Made by a program: the position numbers and the translations under genes
NCBI GenBank assembly: GCA_016865015.1
Contig: CP018226.1
Span: 4,309,001 to 4,373,000, forward strand
Source: Rhizobiales bacterium IMCC20636
GTDB taxonomy: Bacteria > Pseudomonadota > Alphaproteobacteria > Rhizobiales > GCA-2746425
Reading direction: 5' to 3'
Length of the DNA: 64,000 bases
The notes under the pieces: model-generated
Seen by the model: the letters and a program-made list of their open reading frames with translations, nothing else
The model's database searches: none
What the model was told of the DNA's origin: nothing
Shown here: piece after piece, positions 45,289 through 53,048 of the stretch
Numbering within the stretch: position 1 is the stretch's first letter
Layout of the letters: the number at the start of each line of letters is the position of its first letter

Positions 45289-46473
45289 TCAAGCCCGGAT
45301 GCCTCTGCCCGTTTCAGGCAGAAGCTTCTTGACGATTGCAATGGTCACAGCGGTAAACAACAACAGCAGGACGGCGAGTGACGAGGCCATGCCCAGATTG
45401 ATGGTCTGATTGGCATAAAAGGCAATGTAGTAGCTGACCATCTGGTCTTGCAGCCCACCGACCAGTGCGGGTGTGATGTAAAAGCCGACCGACAGCATGA
45501 AGACAATAACGGCGCCTGCGGCGACACCCGGCATTGAGAGCGGCAGATAGACCGTTACGAACTGCCGCCAGGGCGGTGCACCAAGAGAGGCTGCCGCTTT
45601 GACATATTCCATCCCCAACCGCTTCATCACGCCGTAAAGCGGCAGAATGAAAAACGGCAGCAAGACATGAACCATGGCGATGTAAACGGCAAAGCGGGTG
45701 AAAATCATGCGCAGCGGTTCATCCACCAGACCCGCGCCCAAAAGGGCTGCATTGATCGGTCCTTCGCGCTGCAGAAGAATGAACCACGCTGTCGTGCGCA
45801 CGAGAATCGAGGTCCAGAAAGGGATCAGCACAAGCAGCATGACGTAACCGGCGGCGCGATCAGACAGAGTGCTCATCCAGAATGCGGTCGGGTAGCCCAG
45901 AACAATGCACAGGATTGTGACCCAGATGCTGATGACAAATGTGCGTTGGAACAGATCAACAAAGATGGCCTGATCGGCGGGAACCGAAACAATGGAACCG
46001 TCAGTCGTGACCCTCAAATCAATTGCCCGCAGGAGGTAGCGGGCCGTGTAGGGGTTCGAGTTCTGTTTGATCAACTGCCAGATGTTGCCATCGCCGAATT
46101 CAGGCACTGTCTGGGGCAGACTGACGGCATAGGGGGCTTTGATCTTGTCGGCAATTCGCCGCGCTTTCATCATTGTCGAGCGCGCGCCGCTTTCCTCGAA
46201 ATTGAGCCGCCGTGTCATGGAGCCGTAATTCCGACCCCTGTCTCCCTGTTCGATATCGGCAATAAGAGCCTCGAAAACAGCTTCGGGCGGGGCGTTTTCA
46301 CCATCAAAGCTCCAGCTTTCCAGTGCTGCGGTTGTCCGCGGGAGGGCTGCGGTCACTTCGGGGTTCTTGATGGATTTTATGAGGGTGTAGCCGATCGGGA
46401 TAATAAAACCGACACAAACCAGAATCAGCAGAGGTGCTACCAGCAACCAGGACGTTTTCGATTTGCCACTCAT
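45289..46473 (-). CDS. ABC importer permease (PotB-like) with large extracytoplasmic insertion
   Basis: At 394 residues this is about 100 longer than usual PotB proteins. After the first membrane helix (about 9-30) comes a hydrophilic, charged stretch of about 140 residues (about 35-175, including FDGENAPPEAVFEALIAD) before the remaining helices; topology places it in the periplasm. The EAA loop (VKAAASLGAPPWRQFVTVYLP) is normal. The extra domain could contact the binding protein. It is coupled closely to the second permease. Confidence 0.88.
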   Translation of the reverse strand: MSGKSKTSWLLVAPLLILVCVGFIIPIGYTLIKSIKNPEVTAALPRTTAALESWSFDGENAPPEAVFEALIADIEQGDRGRNYGSMTRRLNFEESGARSTMMKARRIADKIKAPYAVSLPQTVPEFGDGNIWQLIKQNSNPYTARYLLRAIDLRVTTDGSIVSVPADQAIFVDLFQRTFVISIWVTILCIVLGYPTAFWMSTLSDRAAGYVMLLVLIPFWTSILVRTTAWFILLQREGPINAALLGAGLVDEPLRMIFTRFAVYIAMVHVLLPFFILPLYGVMKRLGMEYVKAAASLGAPPWRQFVTVYLPLSMPGVAAGAVIVFMLSVGFYITPALVGGLQDQMVSYYIAFYANQTINLGMASSLAVLLLLFTAVTIAIVKKLLPETGRGIRA

Positions 46474-46499
46474 CGTCCGGATGCTACCTCATCAGGTTG

Positions 46500-46523
46500 C
46501 ACCACCCGGTTCTCCGGGTGGTG
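46500..46523 (-). other. Hairpin between binding-protein and permease genes
   Basis: A perfect 10-base stem with a 4-base loop (CACCACCCGG, TTCT, CCGGGTGGTG) follows the binding-protein stop on the minus strand, with no T-run. Such hairpins commonly protect the upstream mRNA from 3' decay, giving more binding protein than permease; that function is inferred here. Confidence 0.65.
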
Positions 46524-46547
46524 CTTGTTATGTTGCTTGAGAGCCTA

Positions 46548-47603
46548 CTATTGCGCAGCCCAGGATGTAAATCTGGCTTCCAGATCATCACCATTTGCAA
46601 TCCAGAATTCCGTATTCAGAAACAGTCCGGTATCAGAGTGATTCAGAACCATGCCAGGGTTTTTCGCCTGGATTTCCGGATCCATGTTGATCTCCTTGTT
46701 GGCAGGAGAGGACGGCCAAACGTCCGTCTGGTTTTTCAGAGGACCGGCATCGGTGATGTAGTCAATCATCTGCATGGCCTGCTCGGCCATTGGAGACCCT
46801 TCGACAGCTGCCCAATAATCAACCGAATAGAACAGAGTGTTCCAGTTCATGTCGTAATCAGCACCTTCGCCCATGGCCCGAATGATCCGGCCAGTGTAGC
46901 CAAATGCATAGTCGACTTCACCGCTGCCAACAAATTGCAGCGGCTGAGCGCCGGATTTCCACCAGACAATATCGTCCTTGATTTCATCCAGCTTTGCAAA
47001 AGCGCGGTCGACACCTTCTGGCGTTGACAGAACGTCATAGACATCAGCTGCTGCGACGCCATCCGCCATCAAAGCCACTTCAAGCGTAATTTTCGGACCG
47101 GTGCGGAGGGAGCGTTTGCCCGGAAATTTTTCAGTGTCCCAGAATTCCTGAAGATTTGTCGGACCTTCTGCATGGCGCGCCTTGTCGTAGAAGACAACAA
47201 CACCCCAACCAGCGGCGCCGACGCCACATTCATGAACAGCAGTCTCGATGAACTTGGTCTTGTCGATGACACTGTAGTCAAGGGGAGCAAAGACGCCATC
47301 TTCGCAACCGCGGACCAATTCGGGGGCTTCGACCATGATGATGTCATAGGTGACATCGCCTGCTTCAACCATGCCATAGACCTTGGCCATTTCACCATTA
47401 TACACGTCATCGCTGACTGCGATTCCGCTGCTGGCTTCAAATGGTTCAAAGAGGTGTTCGCGTGCGCTATCCTGATAACCGCCACCAAATCCCACGATGG
47501 TAAGATCCCGTGCGTCTGCCGAATTCGGCAGAAAAGCTGTTGCCGAAAGACCGGCTGCAACAATGGCAGCGGTCGTGAAGCGAGTTCCGAATTTCATAGT
47601 CAC
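46548..47603 (-). CDS. ABC importer periplasmic binding protein (polyamine-type)
   Basis: The 351-residue protein has a signal peptide (TRFTTAAIVAAGLSATAFL, cut near SADA) and a family 1/PotD-type bilobed domain: LTIVGFGGGYQDSAREHLFEPFE, then DIIMVEAPELVRGCEDG, then WNTLFYSVDYWAAVEGSP. Four cysteines are absent except a pair (RGCEDG, VHECGVGA) that may form a disulfide. The ligand could be a polyamine, another organic cation or a zwitterion; neighbouring genes suggest it is the island's substrate. It is divergent from the aldehyde dehydrogenase gene. Confidence 0.87.
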   Translation of the reverse strand: MTMKFGTRFTTAAIVAAGLSATAFLPNSADARDLTIVGFGGGYQDSAREHLFEPFEASSGIAVSDDVYNGEMAKVYGMVEAGDVTYDIIMVEAPELVRGCEDGVFAPLDYSVIDKTKFIETAVHECGVGAAGWGVVVFYDKARHAEGPTNLQEFWDTEKFPGKRSLRTGPKITLEVALMADGVAAADVYDVLSTPEGVDRAFAKLDEIKDDIVWWKSGAQPLQFVGSGEVDYAFGYTGRIIRAMGEGADYDMNWNTLFYSVDYWAAVEGSPMAEQAMQMIDYITDAGPLKNQTDVWPSSPANKEINMDPEIQAKNPGMVLNHSDTGLFLNTEFWIANGDDLEARFTSWAAQ

Positions 47604-47650
47604 TCTCCTGTAGTTAACATTTGGGCTGGAAATGCATAAACTTGGTTAAA

Positions 47651-47676
47651 TGTATTATAAACGCTACCTTAATACA
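47651..47676. promoter_or_regulatory. AT-rich palindrome upstream of the transporter operon, site B1
   Basis: TGTATTA-N12-TAATACA lies 48 bases upstream of the binding-protein start. Its first half TGTATTAT is identical to the left half of sites A and C, but the total spacing is larger than in the other sites. Confidence 0.4.
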
Positions 47677-47757
47677 ACTGGATTCTTCGAGTGGCTGTTT
47701 ATGGGCGCTAACGCACCGCTTTTTTCCCGTATCTCTTGCGTAACAAGTGCAAAGGTA

Positions 47758-47783
47758 TTAATGTTAGCATAACATGACATTAA
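47758..47783. promoter_or_regulatory. AT-rich palindrome just upstream of the aldehyde dehydrogenase gene, site B2
   Basis: TTAATGT-N12-ACATTAA, with an inner perfect repeat ATGTTA-GCA-TAACAT (47761-47775), ends 9 bases before ATG 47793 next to the ribosome site. A protein bound here would block transcription or translation start. Confidence 0.5.
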
Positions 47784-47792
47784 GGAATTCCA

Positions 47793-49340
47793 ATGCTAGA
47801 TTCAGTGCTTCAAACCCCTAAGAATGGCGATATTTTACCAACCGCCACGGATGAGGCCGGATTGCGGATTTATGGCCATTACATTGATGGTGCCTTCACG
47901 CCATCCGATTCCGGTGCCTTTATTGAAAGCACAGACCCGGTCTCAGGTGAAGTGTGGTCAAAAATCGCACGGGGAACAGCAGCGGATGTCAACGCAGCCT
48001 GTTCAGCGGCACAGGCCGCATTCGAAAACCCCGAATGGCGTGGTCTTTCTGCCAGCGCGCGTGGCAAGTTGCTGCGGCAGCTTGGCGATCTGATCCTGGA
48101 AAATGCCGACTGGCTCGCTTCGGTTGAAATGAAAGACAATGGCAAACTGATCGCCGAACTGGGCAATCAGATGCGCTACATGTCGAATTACTATTATTAT
48201 TATGGCGGTCTTGCGGACAAGATTGAAGGGGCGACGATTCCAAGCGACAAGCCCGGTGTCTTCAACTTCACCCGTTATGAGCCGCTTGGTGTGGTGGCGT
48301 GCATCATGCCCTGGAACTCGCCTCTGCCACTGACAAGCCTGAAGCTCGCGCCAGCTCTGGCGGCGGGCAATACAGTGGTATTGAAGCCATCGGAGTTCAC
48401 ATCTGCCTCCCTGCTTGAATTTGTCAAACTGGTGGAACTGGCAGGGTTTCCCAAAGGCGTGGTCAATGTGGTCACCGGTTTCGGACACGAAATGGGCGAA
48501 ACGCTGGTATCGCATCCCCATGTGGAACGCATCGCCTTCACGGGCGGACCGGAAGCTGGCCGCATCATCAACGAGCAGGCCGCCCGATCAATGAAGCGCG
48601 TGACCATGGAGCTTGGCGGCAAATCGCCCAATATCATTTTCGAGGATGCTGATCTTGAACAGGCGCTGAAGGGCGCGGTGACTGGCATTTTTGCGGCGTC
48701 CGGACAGACCTGTGTTGCCGGGTCCCGCTTGCTGGTCCAGCGTTCGATTCATGATTCCTTTGTGGAGCGACTGATTGCGTTTCTGGCCGATGTGAAATTT
48801 GGCCACCCTGCCGACCCGACAACACAAATCGCACCGATCTCCACAGCTCCGCAGATGAAGAAAATCGAGGAATATGTGCGCATCGCCACCGAGGAAGGCG
48901 CCAAACTTGTGCGTGGCGGCAAGCGTGCCAAGGTTGATGGCTATCCAAACGGGCTGTTTTACGAACCAACCATTTTTACCAATGTCGATAATTCCATGCG
49001 CATCGCGCAGGAAGAAGTGTTTGGGCCGGTGTTGTCGGTTATTCCCTTCGACACGGAAGACGATGCGGTGCGCATTGCCAATGACGTCAATTTTGGACTG
49101 GCTGCGGGCATCTGGACCGAGAATTTGGCCCGTGGAATCCGCATGACGGAGAAGGTTCGTGCCGGGACAATCTGGGTCAACAATTACCGATCAACCAGCG
49201 TCACCTCGCCTTTTGGCGGTTTCAAGATGAGCGGCATTGGCCGTGAAGGCGGTATCGCAGGCATGATGGAATATCTGGAATTGAAGAGCGTCTGGATTTC
49301 AACGAATGTCGATATCCCCAACCCCTTTATCCGGCGATAA
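47793..49340 (+). CDS. NAD(P)-dependent aldehyde dehydrogenase
   Basis: The 515-residue enzyme belongs to the ALDH superfamily and oxidises an aldehyde to an acid. The catalytic Cys is in ASGQTCVAGSRLL, the general-base Glu in TMELGGKSPNIIF, and the cofactor loop in FTGGPEAGR. An AAGGA ribosome site lies 5 bases before the ATG. It is divergent from the ABC importer. The substrate is probably an aldehyde made by the other enzymes of the island. Confidence 0.92.
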   Translation: MLDSVLQTPKNGDILPTATDEAGLRIYGHYIDGAFTPSDSGAFIESTDPVSGEVWSKIARGTAADVNAACSAAQAAFENPEWRGLSASARGKLLRQLGDLILENADWLASVEMKDNGKLIAELGNQMRYMSNYYYYYGGLADKIEGATIPSDKPGVFNFTRYEPLGVVACIMPWNSPLPLTSLKLAPALAAGNTVVLKPSEFTSASLLEFVKLVELAGFPKGVVNVVTGFGHEMGETLVSHPHVERIAFTGGPEAGRIINEQAARSMKRVTMELGGKSPNIIFEDADLEQALKGAVTGIFAASGQTCVAGSRLLVQRSIHDSFVERLIAFLADVKFGHPADPTTQIAPISTAPQMKKIEEYVRIATEEGAKLVRGGKRAKVDGYPNGLFYEPTIFTNVDNSMRIAQEEVFGPVLSVIPFDTEDDAVRIANDVNFGLAAGIWTENLARGIRMTEKVRAGTIWVNNYRSTSVTSPFGGFKMSGIGREGGIAGMMEYLELKSVWISTNVDIPNPFIRR

Positions 49341-49365
49341 CCAGGTTCAGGACCGGCCGGGAAGA

Positions 49366-50175
49366 TTATTTACTGGCCGCCACCCATTGAGGCGCACCAC
49401 CAAAGCGTTTTTCACGGGACAGCTCAACCCGGTATTCGAAGAATTCCGGGTTATATGTCGCTTCAACACATTGAACCGGCCGATCATCAGCATCGAACAA
49501 GACACGCCTGACCCGGATCAGCGGGTGGCCTTTCGTCAAGCCAAGAATCTTTGCCTGCGCCTCATCGGCTGCAATCGCCGTCAATCTTTGATCCATGTGA
49601 ATGATCGTCGTACCGGCGTCTTCCAGCGCAGTGGTGACCGTGCGGTTGCCCAATTCTTTGATATTCAGCTTACTGGCTTCCGGCTCCGGCACATATGTCG
49701 TGATATGCGAGAAGGGTTGCTGGCTTTCCCGGCGGGTGTATTCCACCTCAAGAACCGGGCCGATATCGCCAATAATGTCGGTTGCCCAGCCCGGTAGTTC
49801 AGTCGTGCGAGAGTTGATCACCTCGACCTGTGTGGTCTGTTCAAAATCTTTGATGTTCTGGTCAAAACCGCTGTAATTGGTCGCATCATCGGGCTTGATA
49901 GCCGCCGGATTTGCAAAGGTTCCGCGGCCGCGGAAGCGTGTGATGAGATCAGCTTCTTCGAGCAACAGCATCGTGCGGCGGATGGTGACACGGGAGACTT
50001 CAAACCGTGCTGCAATTTCCTGCTCACCTGGCAATGGTGTATTTTCCGGAAAATCCCCGCGCTCGATTTCCTTGCGCAGGATTTCGTAGACACGATAATA
50101 CAGCGGTATGACGTCCTGCACGGAGTGGTCGATCTTTGATCGCCCCTTCGGATTTTTTTTGTTTTCTTTCAACAT
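49366..50175 (-). CDS. GntR family regulator with UTRA domain (HutC subfamily)
   Basis: The 269-residue protein has an N-terminal winged HTH (about 22-90: PLPGEQEIAARFEVSRVTIRR, then FRGRGTFAN) and a C-terminal UTRA ligand-binding domain (about 110-255). HutC-type proteins are usually repressors that release DNA on binding a pathway metabolite. It lies in the middle of the catabolic island and is the natural candidate to bind the TGT-N12-ACA palindromes. No such palindrome is seen upstream of the gene itself. Confidence 0.9.
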   Translation of the reverse strand: MLKENKKNPKGRSKIDHSVQDVIPLYYRVYEILRKEIERGDFPENTPLPGEQEIAARFEVSRVTIRRTMLLLEEADLITRFRGRGTFANPAAIKPDDATNYSGFDQNIKDFEQTTQVEVINSRTTELPGWATDIIGDIGPVLEVEYTRRESQQPFSHITTYVPEPEASKLNIKELGNRTVTTALEDAGTTIIHMDQRLTAIAADEAQAKILGLTKGHPLIRVRRVLFDADDRPVQCVEATYNPEFFEYRVELSREKRFGGAPQWVAASK

Positions 50176-50245
50176 CTCTCACCAGTTTGAGAATACAGAA
50201 CACATCCCGAATACCCCCGCACTGATAGCACCAAGAGGCAGTGGT

Positions 50246-50989
50246 TTAAAGGCCGCGTATATTCATGGTTGCATTGAGATTACGCGACGTATCGACGCCA
50301 ATGGTTCGCAGCAGCCACGAAGCGCTGCAGATGTTGGAGGACAGGAGCGGCGTTTCGCTTTCTGCAGAGGCGACCTGGATGGCCGGCACTGTAATCATAC
50401 CCGTCCCACTGAGAACCACTGCGTCGGCACGTGTCTTGCCCAAATTGGCAAGGGTCTCGGCCACTTCTTCTGTCGTCAGCTCATAGGCGCGAAATTCTTC
50501 GGACATCTTGACGGTCTGGCGCACAGTCACACCATGGGCCTCCCAATAGGCAACAGACAGGGCTGTCAGCCAATCCGGATATGGCGACACAAGGACAATG
50601 GATTTTGCGTTCAGATGCGCAAGAGAATTTGAAATGGCAAGACTGGCCGTGCCAACAGGACTGCCAAGCTGGTCAGACAGGCGTTTGCAAAATTCGATAT
50701 CTGCCACTGGTCCGTTGCGATAAGATGGGCCGGTCAGGCCAATCATCAGAGCGTCCAGCTTGATGGATCCGAAATCGCCGATCTTGTCCTCATATCTGGC
50801 CAGATAGATATGATTACGTTCTTCCAGTGTGGTGTCCGGCATTGGGCTGAAGCGGGAAAAATGGACGCCAACCTCCGCAGGCAGCAGATAGCGCAATTCC
50901 GGTTCCACAGTGGGGTTTGCTGGCGGCACCAGAACACCGACACGGTAATCCGGGGTGAGGCATTTCAAGTCTGTCGGGGTCATCATCAT
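50246..50989 (-). CDS. Asp/Glu racemase superfamily protein (maleate isomerase/arylmalonate decarboxylase-like) without catalytic cysteines
   Basis: The 247 residues show the maleate isomerase/AMDase lead VGVLVPPANPTVEPELR and the two-domain pattern of the family. Racemases and maleate isomerase use two cysteines and AMDase one; here the first position reads IGLTGPSY (Leu85) and the second VLSGTGMIT (Gly195). The remaining cysteines (10, 101, 221) are elsewhere. The protein therefore either works by another mechanism or has another role. Its ATG overlaps the stop of the upstream monooxygenase gene by 4 bases, so the two act together. Confidence 0.82.
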   Translation of the reverse strand: MMMTPTDLKCLTPDYRVGVLVPPANPTVEPELRYLLPAEVGVHFSRFSPMPDTTLEERNHIYLARYEDKIGDFGSIKLDALMIGLTGPSYRNGPVADIEFCKRLSDQLGSPVGTASLAISNSLAHLNAKSIVLVSPYPDWLTALSVAYWEAHGVTVRQTVKMSEEFRAYELTTEEVAETLANLGKTRADAVVLSGTGMITVPAIQVASAESETPLLSSNICSASWLLRTIGVDTSRNLNATMNIRGL

Positions 50990-52176
50990 ATCCTTCCCAT
51001 ATGTTTGCCCGAACGCTCGGGCGCCATATCCAGCATGGAACTGGTCAGAAGATAGGCGTGGGCTTTGACAGGGTCTGCGGCCGCATCTGCTATAAAGCTC
51101 AACCAGTCATCCTTGCCGGTGACGTTCTTGTCCGTGCGTGGCAGCAAAACGTCCCGTGCAATGCGAAGCCGTTCCTGCAGTGCGGCATGAAACGGTTCGA
51201 TCTGGCCGGTTTTCAAGGCATCGATGATACCGCCGGCCACAGCGTATGCATCATGGAATCCGCAATTCATGTTCATGCCGCCACGGGTATTGGTCAGGTG
51301 CAGTGCGTCGCCAATCAATCCGATCCGGCCAATCGCGTTGGTATCGCAGAGCATCTTGCTGGCGCCGTAGACATCTGTGCCAAGGATTTCCAGGCGGCTG
51401 CCGCACTGTGGCAGAAATTCATCAACAATCGGGCCGTACCAGTCCGGGTTGCTGACCTGTTCATCTGAAGCACCTGGCGGCACCCGAATGATGATGCGCC
51501 AGCAATCCGGCATCTCCAACAGGCTTATGGATCGCCGGTCCTGGGAAAAAATATAGGATACAGGTGCCATATCAGGCATGATCTGGCTGAATGACTTGGC
51601 GATGATCAGACGCAGAACCCGGCCGGGATAGACATGGCCGGTCTGCTCAAGGCCAAGCGACTGTCTGACCCCACTTCGGGCACCATCTGCTCCCAGCAAA
51701 TAAGCGCCACTGATTGTCTGCCCATCAGATGTTCTGGCCCACGCACTGTTGCTGTCCTGGCCGGTTTCCTCAACGGCTGCATCAAAGCTGATGCTGACCA
51801 GACCGGTGGCCAGCGCCTTATCCAGCAGATGTGGTGTAATGACAGATTGCTCCAGATGGATGCGGAAGGGCGCGATGGTATCGGGCTGCAGCAACGCCTG
51901 ATCGAATTCGGCCAGAATATTGCCACCGGTTCCGCGATACTGAATGCGCTCGGCCTTGCATCCTTGCGCCAGCATCACATCCAGCAAGCCGAATTCTGCC
52001 AGTATTTCCAGTGTAGGAGGATGGAACGTCGAGGCTTTGGACGCTTTGCTGAGGGTAGGACGCTTTTCAAGGATATGGCTGCGAATGCCGTGACTTGCGA
52101 GTTTCAGAGCGGTTGTCAAACCAACCGGACCTGCCCCACAAATGACGACTTCAGTCCTTGAAACAGCTTCACCCAT
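50986..52176 (-). CDS. FAD-dependent monooxygenase (PHBH/UbiH fold)
   Basis: This 396-residue class A flavoprotein hydroxylase has the dinucleotide motif VICGAGPVGLTTALKLA at the N-terminus, the DG motif in LLGADGARSGVRQSLG and the GD motif in RIGLIGDALHLTNTRGG. Relatives hydroxylate aromatic or N-heteroaromatic acids with NAD(P)H and O2. It heads a two-gene minus-strand unit with the racemase-fold gene and is divergent from the next unit; palindrome C is 31 bases upstream. Confidence 0.9.
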   Translation of the reverse strand: MGEAVSRTEVVICGAGPVGLTTALKLASHGIRSHILEKRPTLSKASKASTFHPPTLEILAEFGLLDVMLAQGCKAERIQYRGTGGNILAEFDQALLQPDTIAPFRIHLEQSVITPHLLDKALATGLVSISFDAAVEETGQDSNSAWARTSDGQTISGAYLLGADGARSGVRQSLGLEQTGHVYPGRVLRLIIAKSFSQIMPDMAPVSYIFSQDRRSISLLEMPDCWRIIIRVPPGASDEQVSNPDWYGPIVDEFLPQCGSRLEILGTDVYGASKMLCDTNAIGRIGLIGDALHLTNTRGGMNMNCGFHDAYAVAGGIIDALKTGQIEPFHAALQERLRIARDVLLPRTDKNVTGKDDWLSFIADAAADPVKAHAYLLTSSMLDMAPERSGKHMGRI

Positions 52177-52206
52177 ATAATTTTCTCATCCTTCAAGCAT
52201 AATGAT

Positions 52207-52226
52207 ATGTATTATGTTAGATACAT
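52207..52226. promoter_or_regulatory. AT-rich operator-like palindrome, site C
   Basis: ATGTAT-N8-ATACAT lies about 31 bases upstream of the monooxygenase start. It shares TGTATTAT and the TGTA-N10-TACA frame with site A. A wider dyad GATATGTA/TACATATC (52204-52211 and 52229-52236) overlaps it. Confidence 0.55.
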
Positions 52227-52421
52227 ACTACATATCAGACGAGCTGGGCAATAGGCGTCAATGTGACACGCCGCGATTATGCCCAAGATATCTTATAGTA
52301 ATCCGTCGGCGATCTGATATTCAGGTTGTTGTGACCAAGGGTCACACTTGCTGTATACTGACCGGGACAGGCTCTGTCTCGATGACTGATTCCAGCTTGC
52401 AACTTTCGAAGGAGAATCAAA

Positions 52422-52955
52422 GTGAACCCGCCGGCCCCGTATGAATTGGATTTCTCGGAAATCCTGATCGAACCTTCCGCTCCGCAAGGCGAGGAGGTCA
52501 TACTTCATTTCACAGGCCGGAATGGCAAACAGACGGTCAGACGTCCGATCAAGAGCCATGAATTTCGGGACATATTCGAATGCTGCCAGGACCTGGCCAG
52601 CGATGTGTTTGCCGCAGAATTCCGGATGAATTCCGCGGTCACTCTCAGCTTTGAGATCATGAGCGACAGTGATGTCACCGTCTGGCACACCCAACCCTCC
52701 TCTTTCCTGAAAATGCAATTGTCGATGACCATGCACTGGTCCTGCATTCACCTTCAGAAGAACTACAAATCCTTCACCTCTCTGGGATTGATCGAGCTGC
52801 CCGAAAAGTACCAGCTTGTTGATGGCCGCCTGCCGCTTGCGGTGACGGTCCGGCTGATCATGGATTCGATGAAATCCGGAATTGAATTCATGGGCATGCT
52901 GATTCTCAAGCGGGATGAGATTGACCATGAACAGGAAGTTGAAAGAGCCCTGTAG
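52422..52955 (+). CDS. Protein of unknown function
   Basis: I do not recognise this 177-residue protein. It has no signal peptide or membrane helix, is mixed alpha/beta by pattern, and has three cysteines (FECCQD and HWSCIHL). Notable segments are LDFSEILIEPSAPQGEEV, the acidic SFEIMSDSDVTVWH and a C-terminal helix KRDEIDHEQEVERAL. The GTG start 52422 is supported by a strong AAGGAG 8 bases upstream, so it is very likely expressed. It lies between the monooxygenase (divergent) and the aminotransferase operon (same strand). Confidence 0.75.
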   Translation: MNPPAPYELDFSEILIEPSAPQGEEVILHFTGRNGKQTVRRPIKSHEFRDIFECCQDLASDVFAAEFRMNSAVTLSFEIMSDSDVTVWHTQPSSFLKMQLSMTMHWSCIHLQKNYKSFTSLGLIELPEKYQLVDGRLPLAVTVRLIMDSMKSGIEFMGMLILKRDEIDHEQEVERAL

Positions 52956-52996
52956 CAGCGTTCAAACCGAACCCCTCTTCGCTTTTCTGATTGCTT

Positions 52997-53020
52997 TAAT
53001 GTACTAATGTTAATACATTA
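52997..53020. promoter_or_regulatory. AT-rich operator-like palindrome, site D
   Basis: TAATGTA-N10-TACATTA lies 28 bases before the aminotransferase ATG, at the head of the five-gene operon. It has the TGTA-N10-TACA frame of sites A and C and the TAATGT-N12-ACATTA frame of site B2. Confidence 0.58.
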
Positions 53021-53048
53021 GGCGCAACTTCAGACTGCGAGAGACAGA

